Positions 8,743 to 17,124 of a DNA stretch of 53,019 nt are shown here, one piece after another. The DNA lies in the NCBI GenBank assembly GCA_958348565.1, contig CATVZP010000004.1:1-53019 (forward strand). Reading direction: 5' to 3'. Source of the stretch: an uncultured Collinsella sp. GTDB lineage: Bacteria; Actinomycetota; Coriobacteriia; Coriobacteriales; Coriobacteriaceae. The notes beneath the pieces were generated by a model that saw nothing but the letters and a program-made list of their open reading frames with translations, had not been told where the DNA came from and did no database searches. Every line of letters begins with the position of its first letter. The stretch's first letter is position 1. The position numbers and the translations under genes were made by a program.

Positions 8743-9381
8743 CTAAAGGTTGACTCCGCCAGTCTCGCAGATGGCACCCATGAGTTGATCTACGTAGGTT
8801 ACGGGTCTTGCCCCGCGCGGGTCTTCACCGCATTCAACAAGCGTCTTTCGTCTGCTTGTTGCAGCGTTCGTTGGCTTGCCGGTTACGAAAATCTCCCAGA
8901 GCTCGTCAAAGGGAAGGCCGGGTTTCTTGTAATCCTTGGCCCTGCTGGGTTTGGCGAGCTCGGTGACTGCTTGCTCAGGTGTCTCGACGAGAATACCCGG
9001 TGAGTAGTGCAGTAGGGCCCAGTACTCAAAGCAGGGGCTTGAGTTGGCTACGTGTATCCCCCAGCCCTCGGCTTGCTTGATTGCCTCGCCGTAGCTGCGG
9101 GCTTCTTCATCTTCGCGCGCCTCCGCATCGAACACAACCCAGGGTTCAACCGAAAGCCCTTTGTTTTCTAGTTCTTTCTTTTTATTGCGCGCCGCAAGGA
9201 CAATGCCCCTTGGATCAGTTCTTTTGGGTTTTTCGACCTTAATCCACTGTGCTCTAAACTTGCGCTTTACTTCGCCAAAATACAATTCCTCCGTATCGCC
9301 TTCTACAGCGATGAGGATCGTAGGTTTTTGGGCGCGCTTGCGCTCGTGCCGGCTTCGTTCGGACTTACCCTTTCTGGCCAT
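8743..9381 (-). CDS. rloB: RloB-family Toprim-like nuclease-domain protein
   Basis: A 212-residue protein starting at MARKGKSERS. This ATG lies one base after the rloA stop, so the pair is coupled; the longer reading back to 9426 overlaps rloA and is not needed. The N-terminus is strongly basic. The motif ILIAVEGDTEELYF (EGDTE at about 27-31) plus VFDAE (about 83-87) is the acidic signature of the RloB/Toprim fold. NSSPCFEYWALLHY (from about 113) is the other RloB hallmark. RloB proteins occur with an AAA15-type ATPase in restriction-linked and abortive-infection loci, AbiL being a described relative. The gene lies opposite to BREX within the DNA that splits pglX. Function as an infection-triggered nuclease is inferred from family knowledge. 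Confidence 0.85.
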   Translation of the reverse strand: MARKGKSERSRHERKRAQKPTILIAVEGDTEELYFGEVKRKFRAQWIKVEKPKRTDPRGIVLAARNKKKELENKGLSVEPWVVFDAEAREDEEARSYGEAIKQAEGWGIHVANSSPCFEYWALLHYSPGILVETPEQAVTELAKPSRAKDYKKPGLPFDELWEIFVTGKPTNAATSRRKTLVECGEDPRGARPVTYVDQLMGAICETGGVNL

Positions 9382-9382
9382 C

Positions 9383-10660
9383 TTAGGACACCTTCTCAAC
9401 GTAGGGTACGGCTCCGTAAGCGCCATAGAGGTAACGGTTGATTAGGCTTTCGTCCTTTCTAGGGGAGAAAGAGGAGAGCGGATAGATGTCGGAAGAACCG
9501 CTCTGCGGGTCCTTCTCGACAAACCAAATTTGGTCGCGACGAAGCTCGCCGCCCCTCAGGAAGGACAGGTCATGCGTCGTAAAGATGAGCTGTGCTCCGT
9601 GTTCGTTGAGGTCTGGATCGAAGAACAGCGCCACAAGACTTTCGAGCAGCATCGGGTGGAGGCTGCGTTCGACTTCGTCGACGAACAGGGTCCGGCCAGC
9701 ATCGATGGCATCGATAAAGTCGACTGCTAGGTCGAGCATGGTCCTGGTGCCAAGGGATTCGTCGTCAAGGCCAAAGCCAACGCTATGACCGCCAATTTCG
9801 TGACGGAACTGCATGGCAACCTTTTTATCGGGTATCTCGACTCCGTTGGGTTTTTGACCCGTGAGCGCTTCGAATACGGCGGCGAGTTTATCGGCGTTTT
9901 CCTTTTGGGCGCTCTTTTCGTCCTCGGTCATGTCGTCGACTTTAAGCTGCACCCCGGTAATGCCCAGGTCTGCGGAGCTAATGGCCTTGATGACCTTTTT
10001 GAATTTAGTCTCGCCCAACGCAGCGAGCTTGTCCATGAGCTCTGCATCGGGAATAGGGGCTTCGCGATTGGCTACAACCAGGTCGTCGGCAAACCAGCGC
10101 ATTGCCTTAACGCAAGGTTCAATACCGTAGTTTGCAAGCATGCCAAGAACAAACCCGGGGTCCGTATAGCCCTTGAGCTTGGTTACGATGCCGGTATATT
10201 TGGAGCCCTGCTTGACGGAGTACGTGCCATCGTCGTTGCGGGATCTTTCGTAGACAAGGCGTTTGGCCTTGGGGCTTACGCTGAGTGTCTCGCTGAGGGC
10301 GCCATCGTCGTCTAGGGCGAATTCGTACTCGTAGCGAGTGCCGTCGGTGTAAAACGTATAGCTAAAGCTCGTTGGATCGCTGTTGCCGACATAGTTTTGA
10401 CGTCGGGGCAGATGGGCCGGATGCGTGATGCCCAGAACGAGGTTGCGAGAGAAGTGAACCGCTCGCAACAGATTGGTCTTTCCGGAAGCGTTGGGTCCGT
10501 AGATGGCCGCCGCGGTGAGCACGCCGTCCGTGCCGGTGCCGGGGATGCTGCAGGGATGGACATTCTCCTGATGCTCCTTGTAGGAATTGACGGGCAGCAT
10601 TGACAATACGGCCTCGTCCTTAATGGAGCGGAAGTTTTTAAAGCTGAACTCTAACAACAT
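9383..10660 (-). CDS. rloA: RloA-like AAA ATPase, partner of RloB
   Basis: A 425-residue ATPase of the AAA15/COG1106 (SMC/OLD-like) type. The N-terminal LEFSFKNFRSIKDEAVLSM is the typical first strand. Walker A is GPNASGKT at about residues 55-62 and Walker B is FVDEVERSLHP at about 326-336, followed by the switch histidine region FTTHD. I choose ATG at 10660 because GGAGG lies 8 bases upstream; a GTG at 10669 is also in frame. In such two-gene modules the ATPase is thought to sense infection and to license the Toprim partner. A promoter with TTGTGA and TATAGT lies upstream, so the pair can be transcribed independently of BREX. Confidence 0.85.
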   Translation of the reverse strand: MLLEFSFKNFRSIKDEAVLSMLPVNSYKEHQENVHPCSIPGTGTDGVLTAAAIYGPNASGKTNLLRAVHFSRNLVLGITHPAHLPRRQNYVGNSDPTSFSYTFYTDGTRYEYEFALDDDGALSETLSVSPKAKRLVYERSRNDDGTYSVKQGSKYTGIVTKLKGYTDPGFVLGMLANYGIEPCVKAMRWFADDLVVANREAPIPDAELMDKLAALGETKFKKVIKAISSADLGITGVQLKVDDMTEDEKSAQKENADKLAAVFEALTGQKPNGVEIPDKKVAMQFRHEIGGHSVGFGLDDESLGTRTMLDLAVDFIDAIDAGRTLFVDEVERSLHPMLLESLVALFFDPDLNEHGAQLIFTTHDLSFLRGGELRRDQIWFVEKDPQSGSSDIYPLSSFSPRKDESLINRYLYGAYGAVPYVEKVS

Positions 10661-10693
10661 AAGGAGCACCTCCTAGTTGGTTGTAAGCAACAT

Positions 10694-10723
10694 ACTATAC
10701 GCTTTTTTGTGGAATAGTCACAA
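10694..10723 (-). promoter_or_regulatory. Promoter of rloAB with direct repeats
   Basis: Minus-strand -35 TTGTGA (10718-10723) and -10 TATAGT (10694-10699), 18 bp apart. On the plus strand AATAGTCACA and AATAGTGACA are two near-identical blocks about 22 bp apart (10713-10744), one overlapping the -35, a plausible operator. The roughly 240 bp from here to 10982 otherwise hold only repeat copy 2 and no gene. Confidence 0.5.
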
Positions 10724-10758
10724 TATTACGGAAAATAGTGACATCTATGCCGTTTGTG

Positions 10759-10794
10759 CTACCGCTCGCACTTGTTGCTCAACAAATGGTGGAG
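10759..10794. repeat. Repeat copy 2
   Basis: Shares CTACCGCTCGC and TTGTTGCTCAACAAATGG with 6785-6820, but the palindrome has lost perfection on its outer arms. Same orientation as copy 1, about 4 kb away. Confidence 0.7.
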
Positions 10795-10982
10795 CAGGTG
10801 GAGTAACTTAATAAATACTGGCTGCGAAGCGGGGTTCGCCTGTAATGGGCGTACCCTCAAAATGGTGCCTGAGAATGCTCTGCATAGGGCGCTATTAGCT
10901 TTGCTGTCGGGTAGACTTGTCTGTGTTGACTTAGCTAGTTTTATTGGGCTTTTAATCGGTCCTGATTGGATGGGATAGAGAT

Positions 10983-11951
10983 ATGGCAACGTTGCTCGCC
11001 GATAAATACGAGGCTCGCAAGGCCGAGGTCAATGCTCGCTTTGAGCAGCTTCGGGCTAACGAGGAGGAGCTCAACCGAATCTTTGCCAAGATCTACAACA
11101 TGGAGGGCGAGGTGCCCATCGAGGTCGAGGACAAGTACGTATCGGTGGCGCGCATCTTCGACACCGCCGACGAGATCCCCGAGAGCTACAAGGGCAACAA
11201 GTATGTGCGCACCAAGCGTGATGAGATCACCTCGCTCATAAGCTATGCCGTAGGCTGCATGTTTGGCCGCTACTCGCTGGATGTGGACGGTCTTGTCTTG
11301 GCCGATCAGGGTGCCACGGTCAACGACTACCTGGCCAAGATGCCCGACCCCGATCACGTGACCTTTATGCCCGACGGCGACAATGTGCTGCCCATTACCG
11401 ACGACGAGTACTTTGACGACGACATCGTGCGTTACTTTATCGACTTTGTGCGCACTGTGTATGGCGAGGAGACGCTCGAGCAGAACCTGGCCTTTATTGC
11501 CGAGGCGCTCGGTGGCAAGGGCACCTCACGTGAGGTCATCCGCACCTACTTTTTGAAGGACTTCTTTAAGGATCATTGCCAGACCTACAAGAAACGTCCC
11601 GTCTACTGGCTGTTTGATTCGGGCAAAAAGAACGGCTTTATGGCCCTGGTGTACATGCACCGCTATACGCCCGATCTGCTGGCGCGCATCCGTACCGATT
11701 ATGTGCACGAGCAGCAGGAGCGCTATCGCTCGCAGATCGCCGACGCCGAGGACGCGCTGGCCACGGCCGAGCGCGGTGAGAAGGTCGCGCTGACCAAGCG
11801 CATCAAAAAGCTCAAGGACCAGCTGAGCGAGACCGTTGCCTATGAGGAAAAGCTGCATCACCTGGCCGACCAGATGATCAAGATCGACCTGGACGACGGC
11901 GTTAAGGTCAACTATGCCAAGTTCCAGGATGTGCTGGCAAAGATAAAATAA
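10983..11951 (+). CDS. pglX: PglX C-terminal part as a separate ORF
   Basis: A 322-residue ORF that matches the C-terminal third of full-length BREX type 1 PglX: ANEEELNRIF near the start, SYAVGCMFGRYSLD, then FLKDFFKDHCQTYKKRPVYWLF, then a coiled coil ending in LDDGVKVNYAKFQDVLAKIK. It has no methyltransferase motifs. In the intact protein this region directly follows the segment that ends the ORF at 5504, so the two are halves of one gene separated by 5.5 kb. The upstream ribosome site is weak (GGGATAGAG). The frame is fully open, so the split is either recent or the piece is still translated and works in trans. pglZ follows 60 bp downstream. Confidence 0.85.
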   Translation: MATLLADKYEARKAEVNARFEQLRANEEELNRIFAKIYNMEGEVPIEVEDKYVSVARIFDTADEIPESYKGNKYVRTKRDEITSLISYAVGCMFGRYSLDVDGLVLADQGATVNDYLAKMPDPDHVTFMPDGDNVLPITDDEYFDDDIVRYFIDFVRTVYGEETLEQNLAFIAEALGGKGTSREVIRTYFLKDFFKDHCQTYKKRPVYWLFDSGKKNGFMALVYMHRYTPDLLARIRTDYVHEQQERYRSQIADAEDALATAERGEKVALTKRIKKLKDQLSETVAYEEKLHHLADQMIKIDLDDGVKVNYAKFQDVLAKIK

Positions 11952-12011
11952 TGCATACGTGATTACGCGTTACGCGAATTGTTTTGACCGGTATGACAGT
12001 GGGATTGTTAG

Positions 12012-14693
12012 ATGGCAAAGTTCGATGTAATTGAAGAGCTGGCGGCGCGCTTTGAACAGCCGTTGCCCGATTGCCGTGAGCGCCGCGTGGTGGTGTGGCA
12101 CGACGCGGAAGGCGAGTTTGCCGCCACGTTTGCCGAGCTTGCAGAGGGCGGCTTTGACGAAGCGGTAGAGCGACGCTTGCCGCGTCCGGTGCGCTTTGTG
12201 GAGGCTTGCGACGGGCATATGTTTGAGGTCAAGCGCCTTATCGCCCGCGAGGACACCACGAGTGACATGCTGGTGTATCGCCAGCAGGGGCGTGGTGGCC
12301 TTGAGGGCGATTGGCTAGCCGATGTTGAGCTGTACGCCGATCAGTTCTCGGCGGACTATCTGTCGCTGCTGGCCGATCAGCTGGGGGCTTCGAACGCGAG
12401 GGATATTCGCAAGGCGCTGCAGGCGCACAAGTCGTTCTTTGCCGCCAAGGGTCGCGTCGCCAAGTTTTCCAAGTGCATGCCCGCGCCTGCGTGTGCGGCC
12501 GATGTTGAGCTGGGCCTGCTGGCTGCCATGTTTGGCGGCTCCGATCCCAGTGCTGCCACCATGCCGTTTATTGTGCGCGCGTGTCTGACCAAGCTGCTGC
12601 ATGATGGCCCGGAGGCGCTGGCGGAGCAGGCTCAGAAATATGAGGCTGCCGATAGCCTTGCTGCCTTTGTGCGCCAACGCACGGGCTTTGAGGGTGCGCT
12701 GTTCGAGCGCGACTCGCTGCAGGATTTTGCCGCCCATGTGCTGCTGACGGCTTCGGCCTCGCTGGTGCCGGCTGCTGCGCTGCAAAAGCTCTCCAACCAT
12801 ATTGCGCCTGCCTATGCGCCGTATTGCATCGCCGTCGTCCGCGAATGGGCGGGCGATGCTGCGGCGTCTGATGACCTGCGCGAGATTTGCGAGCTGGTCC
12901 AGGACGCGTGCGGCCTGCGCCATGTGTTTGGTGCTCTGTCTGTCGACGATCTGCTGCGCCTGGATGTGTTCCCGTGCGTTGACGAGGCCATTTTGAGCGA
13001 CCTGCTCGCCTCGCTGGCGCAGGGGGCCGATCGCGTTGACGAGGCGCGTCGTGTTGCCGCGGCCCGTCGCGACCTGTGCTGGTACGACGATGTTGCCTGC
13101 TACTACCAGGTGCTTTTGGCGCTGGCCGACATGGCGGCTTTTAAGCGCGACCATGCGGGTGGATTTCACATTGCCCAGGCAGCCGAGGTATGGGAGGCCT
13201 ATACCTCGGATTGGTGGCGCATGGATGCGGCCTATCGCGCACTGCGTCAGGCAAACGAGCGCTGTAAACTGCGTGGTGTCGACCTGTTGGAGGAGCCCGA
13301 GCGCCGCGCGGTCGAATGGGCCGAGAACAACTACGTCAACTGGTATCTGACCGAGAGCAACGCGTGCTGGGCTAATGCCGCCCAGGCGCAGTGGCGCGAT
13401 GCCGGCTATGTTGAGGGCATCGCTCGCCAAGACCTGTTCTATTGGGAGACACTGCCCACGTATACCGGCAGCGCCAAGGCCAAGGTGGTCCTGATTAGCG
13501 ATGCGCTTCGCTACGAGGTGGCGCAGGATGTGGCTGCCGCTTTGGAGCGCGAGCGCGGCGGCGAGGTGCGCATGGGTAGCGTGCAGGCGATGTTTCCCTC
13601 TATTACCGAGATGGGCATGCCGGCGCTGTTGCCGCATCAGGCCATGACGCTCAACATGGAAACGGGCGCCGTGCTGCTCGATGATATGCCGACGAGCTCT
13701 ACGGTCGAGCGTCAGGCGGTGCTGCAGAAGGCCGCGCCTACGGGTCGTGCTCTGAGTGCCGCGGCGTATCTGGACATGTCTGCCGCCGAACGCAAGGAAC
13801 TGCTCAAGTCCAGCGAGATCGTGTACCTGTATCACAACAAGATCGACGCGACAGGGGAGAAGCTCGCCACCGAAAGCGACGTGTTTGATGCATGTGCCGA
13901 GAGCGTGGATGAGCTGGTTTCGATTGCCAAGCGCGTGTGCGCCGACGCGCCGGGCGCCCGCGTGACGATTACATCCGACCATGGCTTTTTGTACACGGCC
14001 AACGAGCTGCCGGAATGCCTGTTCTTGGGCAAGAACGATCTGCCCGACGATCCGCTGCTGTTTGGCAAGCGCCATGCGGTGGTCGCTCAGGGCGACGCCT
14101 TGGCCGATATCGCTAACGGTGCGGACAGTAGCCCGTATTCGGCCATGAACATGGACCACGTGGTGCCGGGCGGCGGTTATGTTGGCTTGGCTCCGCGCGG
14201 GATCGTGCACTACAAGCGACCCGGCGGAACCAAGCGCTACGTGCATGGCGGCGTGAGCCTGCAAGAGCTCGTGGTGCCGGTGGTTGGGTATCGCCGCCTG
14301 AGCGCGTCTTCAAAGGAATTTGTCGACACGCAAATGGCTCAACTGCGAGTGCTGAGCGAGAGCCGCCGTGTTACCAACTCGCTGTTTGGCATTAAATTGC
14401 TGCAGGAGGAGGCTGCAACGGGCAAGGTGCTGCCGTGCGAGTACGAGCTGGTGTTTACCGACGAGACCGGCAACGAGGTAAGCGACGTTGCCCGCGTGCA
14501 TGCGGATATGACCTCGCCCAACCCGCAGGACCGCGTGGTCGAGGCTCGCTTTACGCTTAAGACGGGTGTGACGTTTGGGTCCGGCTCGTCCCATTTGTTG
14601 GTTTGCCGCGATGCCCAGTCGGGCAAGATTGTTTGGCGCGAGACGTACACCATCGCTGTTTCGTTTGCCCCTGTTGCTGACTTTGGTTTTTAG
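12012..14693 (+). CDS. pglZ: BREX phosphatase-like protein PglZ (type A)
   Basis: An 893-residue protein of the PglZ family, an alkaline-phosphatase-superfamily protein that is a core BREX component. LISDALRYEVAQD (Asp at about 497) and TSDHGFLYT (Asp-His at about 656-657) are the metal-site motifs. HVVPGGGYVGLAPRGIVHY and KRYVHGGVSLQELVVPVVGYR, typical of the family, follow. An N-terminal region (RVVVWHDAEGEF) and a long helical middle precede the phosphatase domain. Length is usual for type A. It lies between the pglX C-terminal ORF and brxL, and its stop overlaps the brxL ribosome site, so the genes are an operon. GC returns to about 62%. Confidence 0.93.
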   Translation: MAKFDVIEELAARFEQPLPDCRERRVVVWHDAEGEFAATFAELAEGGFDEAVERRLPRPVRFVEACDGHMFEVKRLIAREDTTSDMLVYRQQGRGGLEGDWLADVELYADQFSADYLSLLADQLGASNARDIRKALQAHKSFFAAKGRVAKFSKCMPAPACAADVELGLLAAMFGGSDPSAATMPFIVRACLTKLLHDGPEALAEQAQKYEAADSLAAFVRQRTGFEGALFERDSLQDFAAHVLLTASASLVPAAALQKLSNHIAPAYAPYCIAVVREWAGDAAASDDLREICELVQDACGLRHVFGALSVDDLLRLDVFPCVDEAILSDLLASLAQGADRVDEARRVAAARRDLCWYDDVACYYQVLLALADMAAFKRDHAGGFHIAQAAEVWEAYTSDWWRMDAAYRALRQANERCKLRGVDLLEEPERRAVEWAENNYVNWYLTESNACWANAAQAQWRDAGYVEGIARQDLFYWETLPTYTGSAKAKVVLISDALRYEVAQDVAAALERERGGEVRMGSVQAMFPSITEMGMPALLPHQAMTLNMETGAVLLDDMPTSSTVERQAVLQKAAPTGRALSAAAYLDMSAAERKELLKSSEIVYLYHNKIDATGEKLATESDVFDACAESVDELVSIAKRVCADAPGARVTITSDHGFLYTANELPECLFLGKNDLPDDPLLFGKRHAVVAQGDALADIANGADSSPYSAMNMDHVVPGGGYVGLAPRGIVHYKRPGGTKRYVHGGVSLQELVVPVVGYRRLSASSKEFVDTQMAQLRVLSESRRVTNSLFGIKLLQEEAATGKVLPCEYELVFTDETGNEVSDVARVHADMTSPNPQDRVVEARFTLKTGVTFGSGSSHLLVCRDAQSGKIVWRETYTIAVSFAPVADFGF

Positions 14694-14704
14694 GAGTGTG
14701 CCCT

Positions 14705-17050
14705 ATGTTTGATAGCCATGACGACGGTCTGTGGGAAGTCCCCTCGATTGATGTGGATGTGTCCGTGCAGGCCGCGGCGCCTGTGGAGGAGGTCGTGCCT
14801 GCTGCGGAGGCTGAGGCTGCTGCGTCTGCCCCGGAGCCGGTGGAGGCCTCCGCGCCCGCCGAGGACGGATCCTCGACCGATGGCTATGACCGGGCTGCGG
14901 CCGAGGCCCCCGAGGACGACGGCTACGACATGGATGGCCTGGACGGCAAGCTGCTCGAGCACTTTGCCGGCAAGATCGTGCGCAAGGACCTGACGGCCCT
15001 TATGAAGCGCGGCGCAAACGTGCCCACCTTTGTGCTGGAGTACCTGCTGGGCATGTACTGCTCAACCGACGACGAGGATGCCGTGTCAGAGGGTTTGGAC
15101 CGCATTCGCAGAATCCTCACCGATAACTACGTGCGTCCCGACGAGTCCGAGCGCATTAAGTCCAAGATTCGCGAGTTGGGCCGCTTTACCATCATCGATA
15201 AGGTGACGGCCAAGCTTGACGAGTACAAAGACATCTACGTGGCGTCGTTTGCCAACCTGACCATCGAGCCGTTTGTAATGCCTGCCGAGTACGTGCGCGA
15301 CTATTCCAAGATTCTGCAGGGTGGCATTTGGTGCATTATGAGCATCGAGTATCGTCACCCCTTGGATGAGGAAGACGAGTTTGGTATGGAGGTCTTTGGC
15401 GACGATGCGCCGCGCCGCTCCAAGGCCAAGCGCAAAAAGCGCGGACCCGAGGACTCTCCGTTTAGCGTGGCGTCGCTCACGCCCATCCAGATGCCCAATC
15501 TGGACCTGGATGCCATGATCGACGAGCGCCAGTACTTTACGCGCGACGAGTGGCTCAATATGCTGCTGCGCTCGGCTGGCTACGAACCCAGTGAGCTTTC
15601 CGAGAAAGAGCGCCTGCACTTTATCGAGCGCATGGTGCCGCTCATCGAGCGCAACTACAACCTGTGCGAGCTGGGTCCCCGCGGTACCGGTAAGAGCCAC
15701 ATCTACAAAGAGGTCTCGCCCTACGCCATTTTGCTTTCGGGCGGCCAGACCACCACGGCCAACCTGTTCGGCCGCATGAACTCCATGCGCGCCGACCGCG
15801 TGGGCTTGGTAGGTCACTGGGACTGCGTGACGTTCGACGAGGTCGCCGGCATGCGGTTTAAGGACACCAACGCCGTGCAGATCATGAAGGACTACATGGC
15901 GAGCGGCAGCTACGCGCGCGGCCGCGATCAGATTAACGCCGATGCCTCCATGGTCTTTGAGGGCAACATCAACGACACCGTGCAAAACGTCCTTAAGACC
16001 ACGCACTTGTTTGATCCGTTCCCGCCGGAGTTTAACAACGATTCGGCTTTCTTCGACCGCATCCACTATTACCTGCCGGGCTGGGAGATTCCCAAGATGC
16101 GCTCGAGCCTGCTGACCGGGCATTACGGTCTGATTACCGACTGTCTGTCGGAGTTTTGCAAGGAGATGCGCCGCAAGGACTTTACGCACCATATCGACCG
16201 GTATTTCCGCTTCAACAGCGACTTTAACAAACGTGACGAGATCGCCGTGCGCAAGACCTTTAGCGGCCTTGCAAAGCTGCTGTTCCCCGACGAGGCCATG
16301 GACAAGGACGATGTGCGCTGGCTGCTGGACTACGCCATCGAGGGCCGTCGCCGCGTAAAGGAGCAGCTCAAGATTATGGCGGGTGTTGAGTTTATCGACG
16401 TCAACCTGGGCTATATGGATGCCGACAACCCGCAGGACGTGCACGTGGTGCGCGTGCCCGAGCAGAGCGAGGACACGCTGATTCCCGACGGGCCGCTGCT
16501 GTCCGGCCACGTGTTTGGCGTGGGCAGGTCGCAGGGCGGCGAGGTTGCCGTGTACAAGTTGGAGAACAGGGCCGTTGCCGGCGAGTGCAAGTTTAAGCAC
16601 GAGGGCGTGGCCTTTAACAAGCCGGTGCGCGATACGCTGGAGGCCGCGTTCGACAACTTTGTGAACCTGGCGAACCGCGTGGCGCCGGGTATGCACATTG
16701 GCTCCAAGGATTACCTGCTGTTCTATAACGACCTGCAGAGCAAGGGCCTGTCCGAGGAAGTTTCGCTCGCCGAGTTTGTGGGCCTGTGCTCCGCGGCATG
16801 CAACCGCCCGGTGATGCCCGCGCTGGCGATTCCGGGCATCTTGCGCATGTCGGGCTCCATGGACGAGATCCGTGGGCTCGAAGACATTATGCGCGTGGCC
16901 AAAAACGCCGGTGCCAAGCGCGTGATTTTGCCGCTGAGCGCCATCGCGGGCCTGCAGAGTGTTTCTTCCGAGATTATTTCGGGGTTGAGCCCGGTGTTCT
17001 ACATGGATGGCGATCCCGTCGACGCCGCGAAGAAGGCACTGGACCTGTAG
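14705..17050 (+). CDS. brxL: BREX Lon-like AAA+ protein BrxL
   Basis: A 781-residue protein. ATG at 14705 has AGGAG 8 bases upstream, better than a GTG at 14696. The N-terminus is an acidic Ala/Glu-rich stretch of about 75 residues, longer than I would expect for the family. A conserved N-domain (RKDLTALMKRGANVP, VPTFVLEYLLG) follows. The AAA+ core has GPRGTGKSH at about 324-332 and CVTFDEVAG (Asp at about 378). The C-terminus is Lon-protease-like in shape. By eye the position of the Lon catalytic lysine is not a lysine here (EIRGLEDIM), so proteolysis is doubtful; BrxL proteins are known as DNA-binding AAA+ rings. It is the last recognised BREX gene. Confidence 0.92.
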   Translation: MFDSHDDGLWEVPSIDVDVSVQAAAPVEEVVPAAEAEAAASAPEPVEASAPAEDGSSTDGYDRAAAEAPEDDGYDMDGLDGKLLEHFAGKIVRKDLTALMKRGANVPTFVLEYLLGMYCSTDDEDAVSEGLDRIRRILTDNYVRPDESERIKSKIRELGRFTIIDKVTAKLDEYKDIYVASFANLTIEPFVMPAEYVRDYSKILQGGIWCIMSIEYRHPLDEEDEFGMEVFGDDAPRRSKAKRKKRGPEDSPFSVASLTPIQMPNLDLDAMIDERQYFTRDEWLNMLLRSAGYEPSELSEKERLHFIERMVPLIERNYNLCELGPRGTGKSHIYKEVSPYAILLSGGQTTTANLFGRMNSMRADRVGLVGHWDCVTFDEVAGMRFKDTNAVQIMKDYMASGSYARGRDQINADASMVFEGNINDTVQNVLKTTHLFDPFPPEFNNDSAFFDRIHYYLPGWEIPKMRSSLLTGHYGLITDCLSEFCKEMRRKDFTHHIDRYFRFNSDFNKRDEIAVRKTFSGLAKLLFPDEAMDKDDVRWLLDYAIEGRRRVKEQLKIMAGVEFIDVNLGYMDADNPQDVHVVRVPEQSEDTLIPDGPLLSGHVFGVGRSQGGEVAVYKLENRAVAGECKFKHEGVAFNKPVRDTLEAAFDNFVNLANRVAPGMHIGSKDYLLFYNDLQSKGLSEEVSLAEFVGLCSAACNRPVMPALAIPGILRMSGSMDEIRGLEDIMRVAKNAGAKRVILPLSAIAGLQSVSSEIISGLSPVFYMDGDPVDAAKKALDL

Positions 17051-17124
17051 AAGTGCGGGCGAGCGGGTTTGCGTACGCGTGGGCCCGCGAGCGTATAGGC
17101 GTGTTCGGGTAAGGAGGCCTCGCC

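Noticed and set aside
8743..10660. PARIS system (AriA/AriB)
   Set aside because: The ATPase type is similar, but the partner shows RloB signatures (EGDTE, SSPCFEYWALLHY) and not those of the AriB family.
10684..10807. Short plus-strand open frame ending in AQQMVEQVE, reminiscent of specificity-subunit tails
   Set aside because: It runs through the rloAB promoter and repeat copy 2, has no ribosome site, and the resemblance is too short to support a remnant gene.
2982..11951. pglX phase inversion by a recombinase, as in some BREX loci
   Set aside because: No recombinase gene and no inverted copy of a pglX segment is visible in the window; the split looks like an insertion, not an inversion.
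12315..14264. A 649-codon open frame antisense to pglZ
   Set aside because: It mirrors the codon bias of a GC-rich gene, has no recognisable motifs, and pglZ is certain. The same applies to the long antisense frames at 15086-16696, 25455-27011 and 42903-44786.
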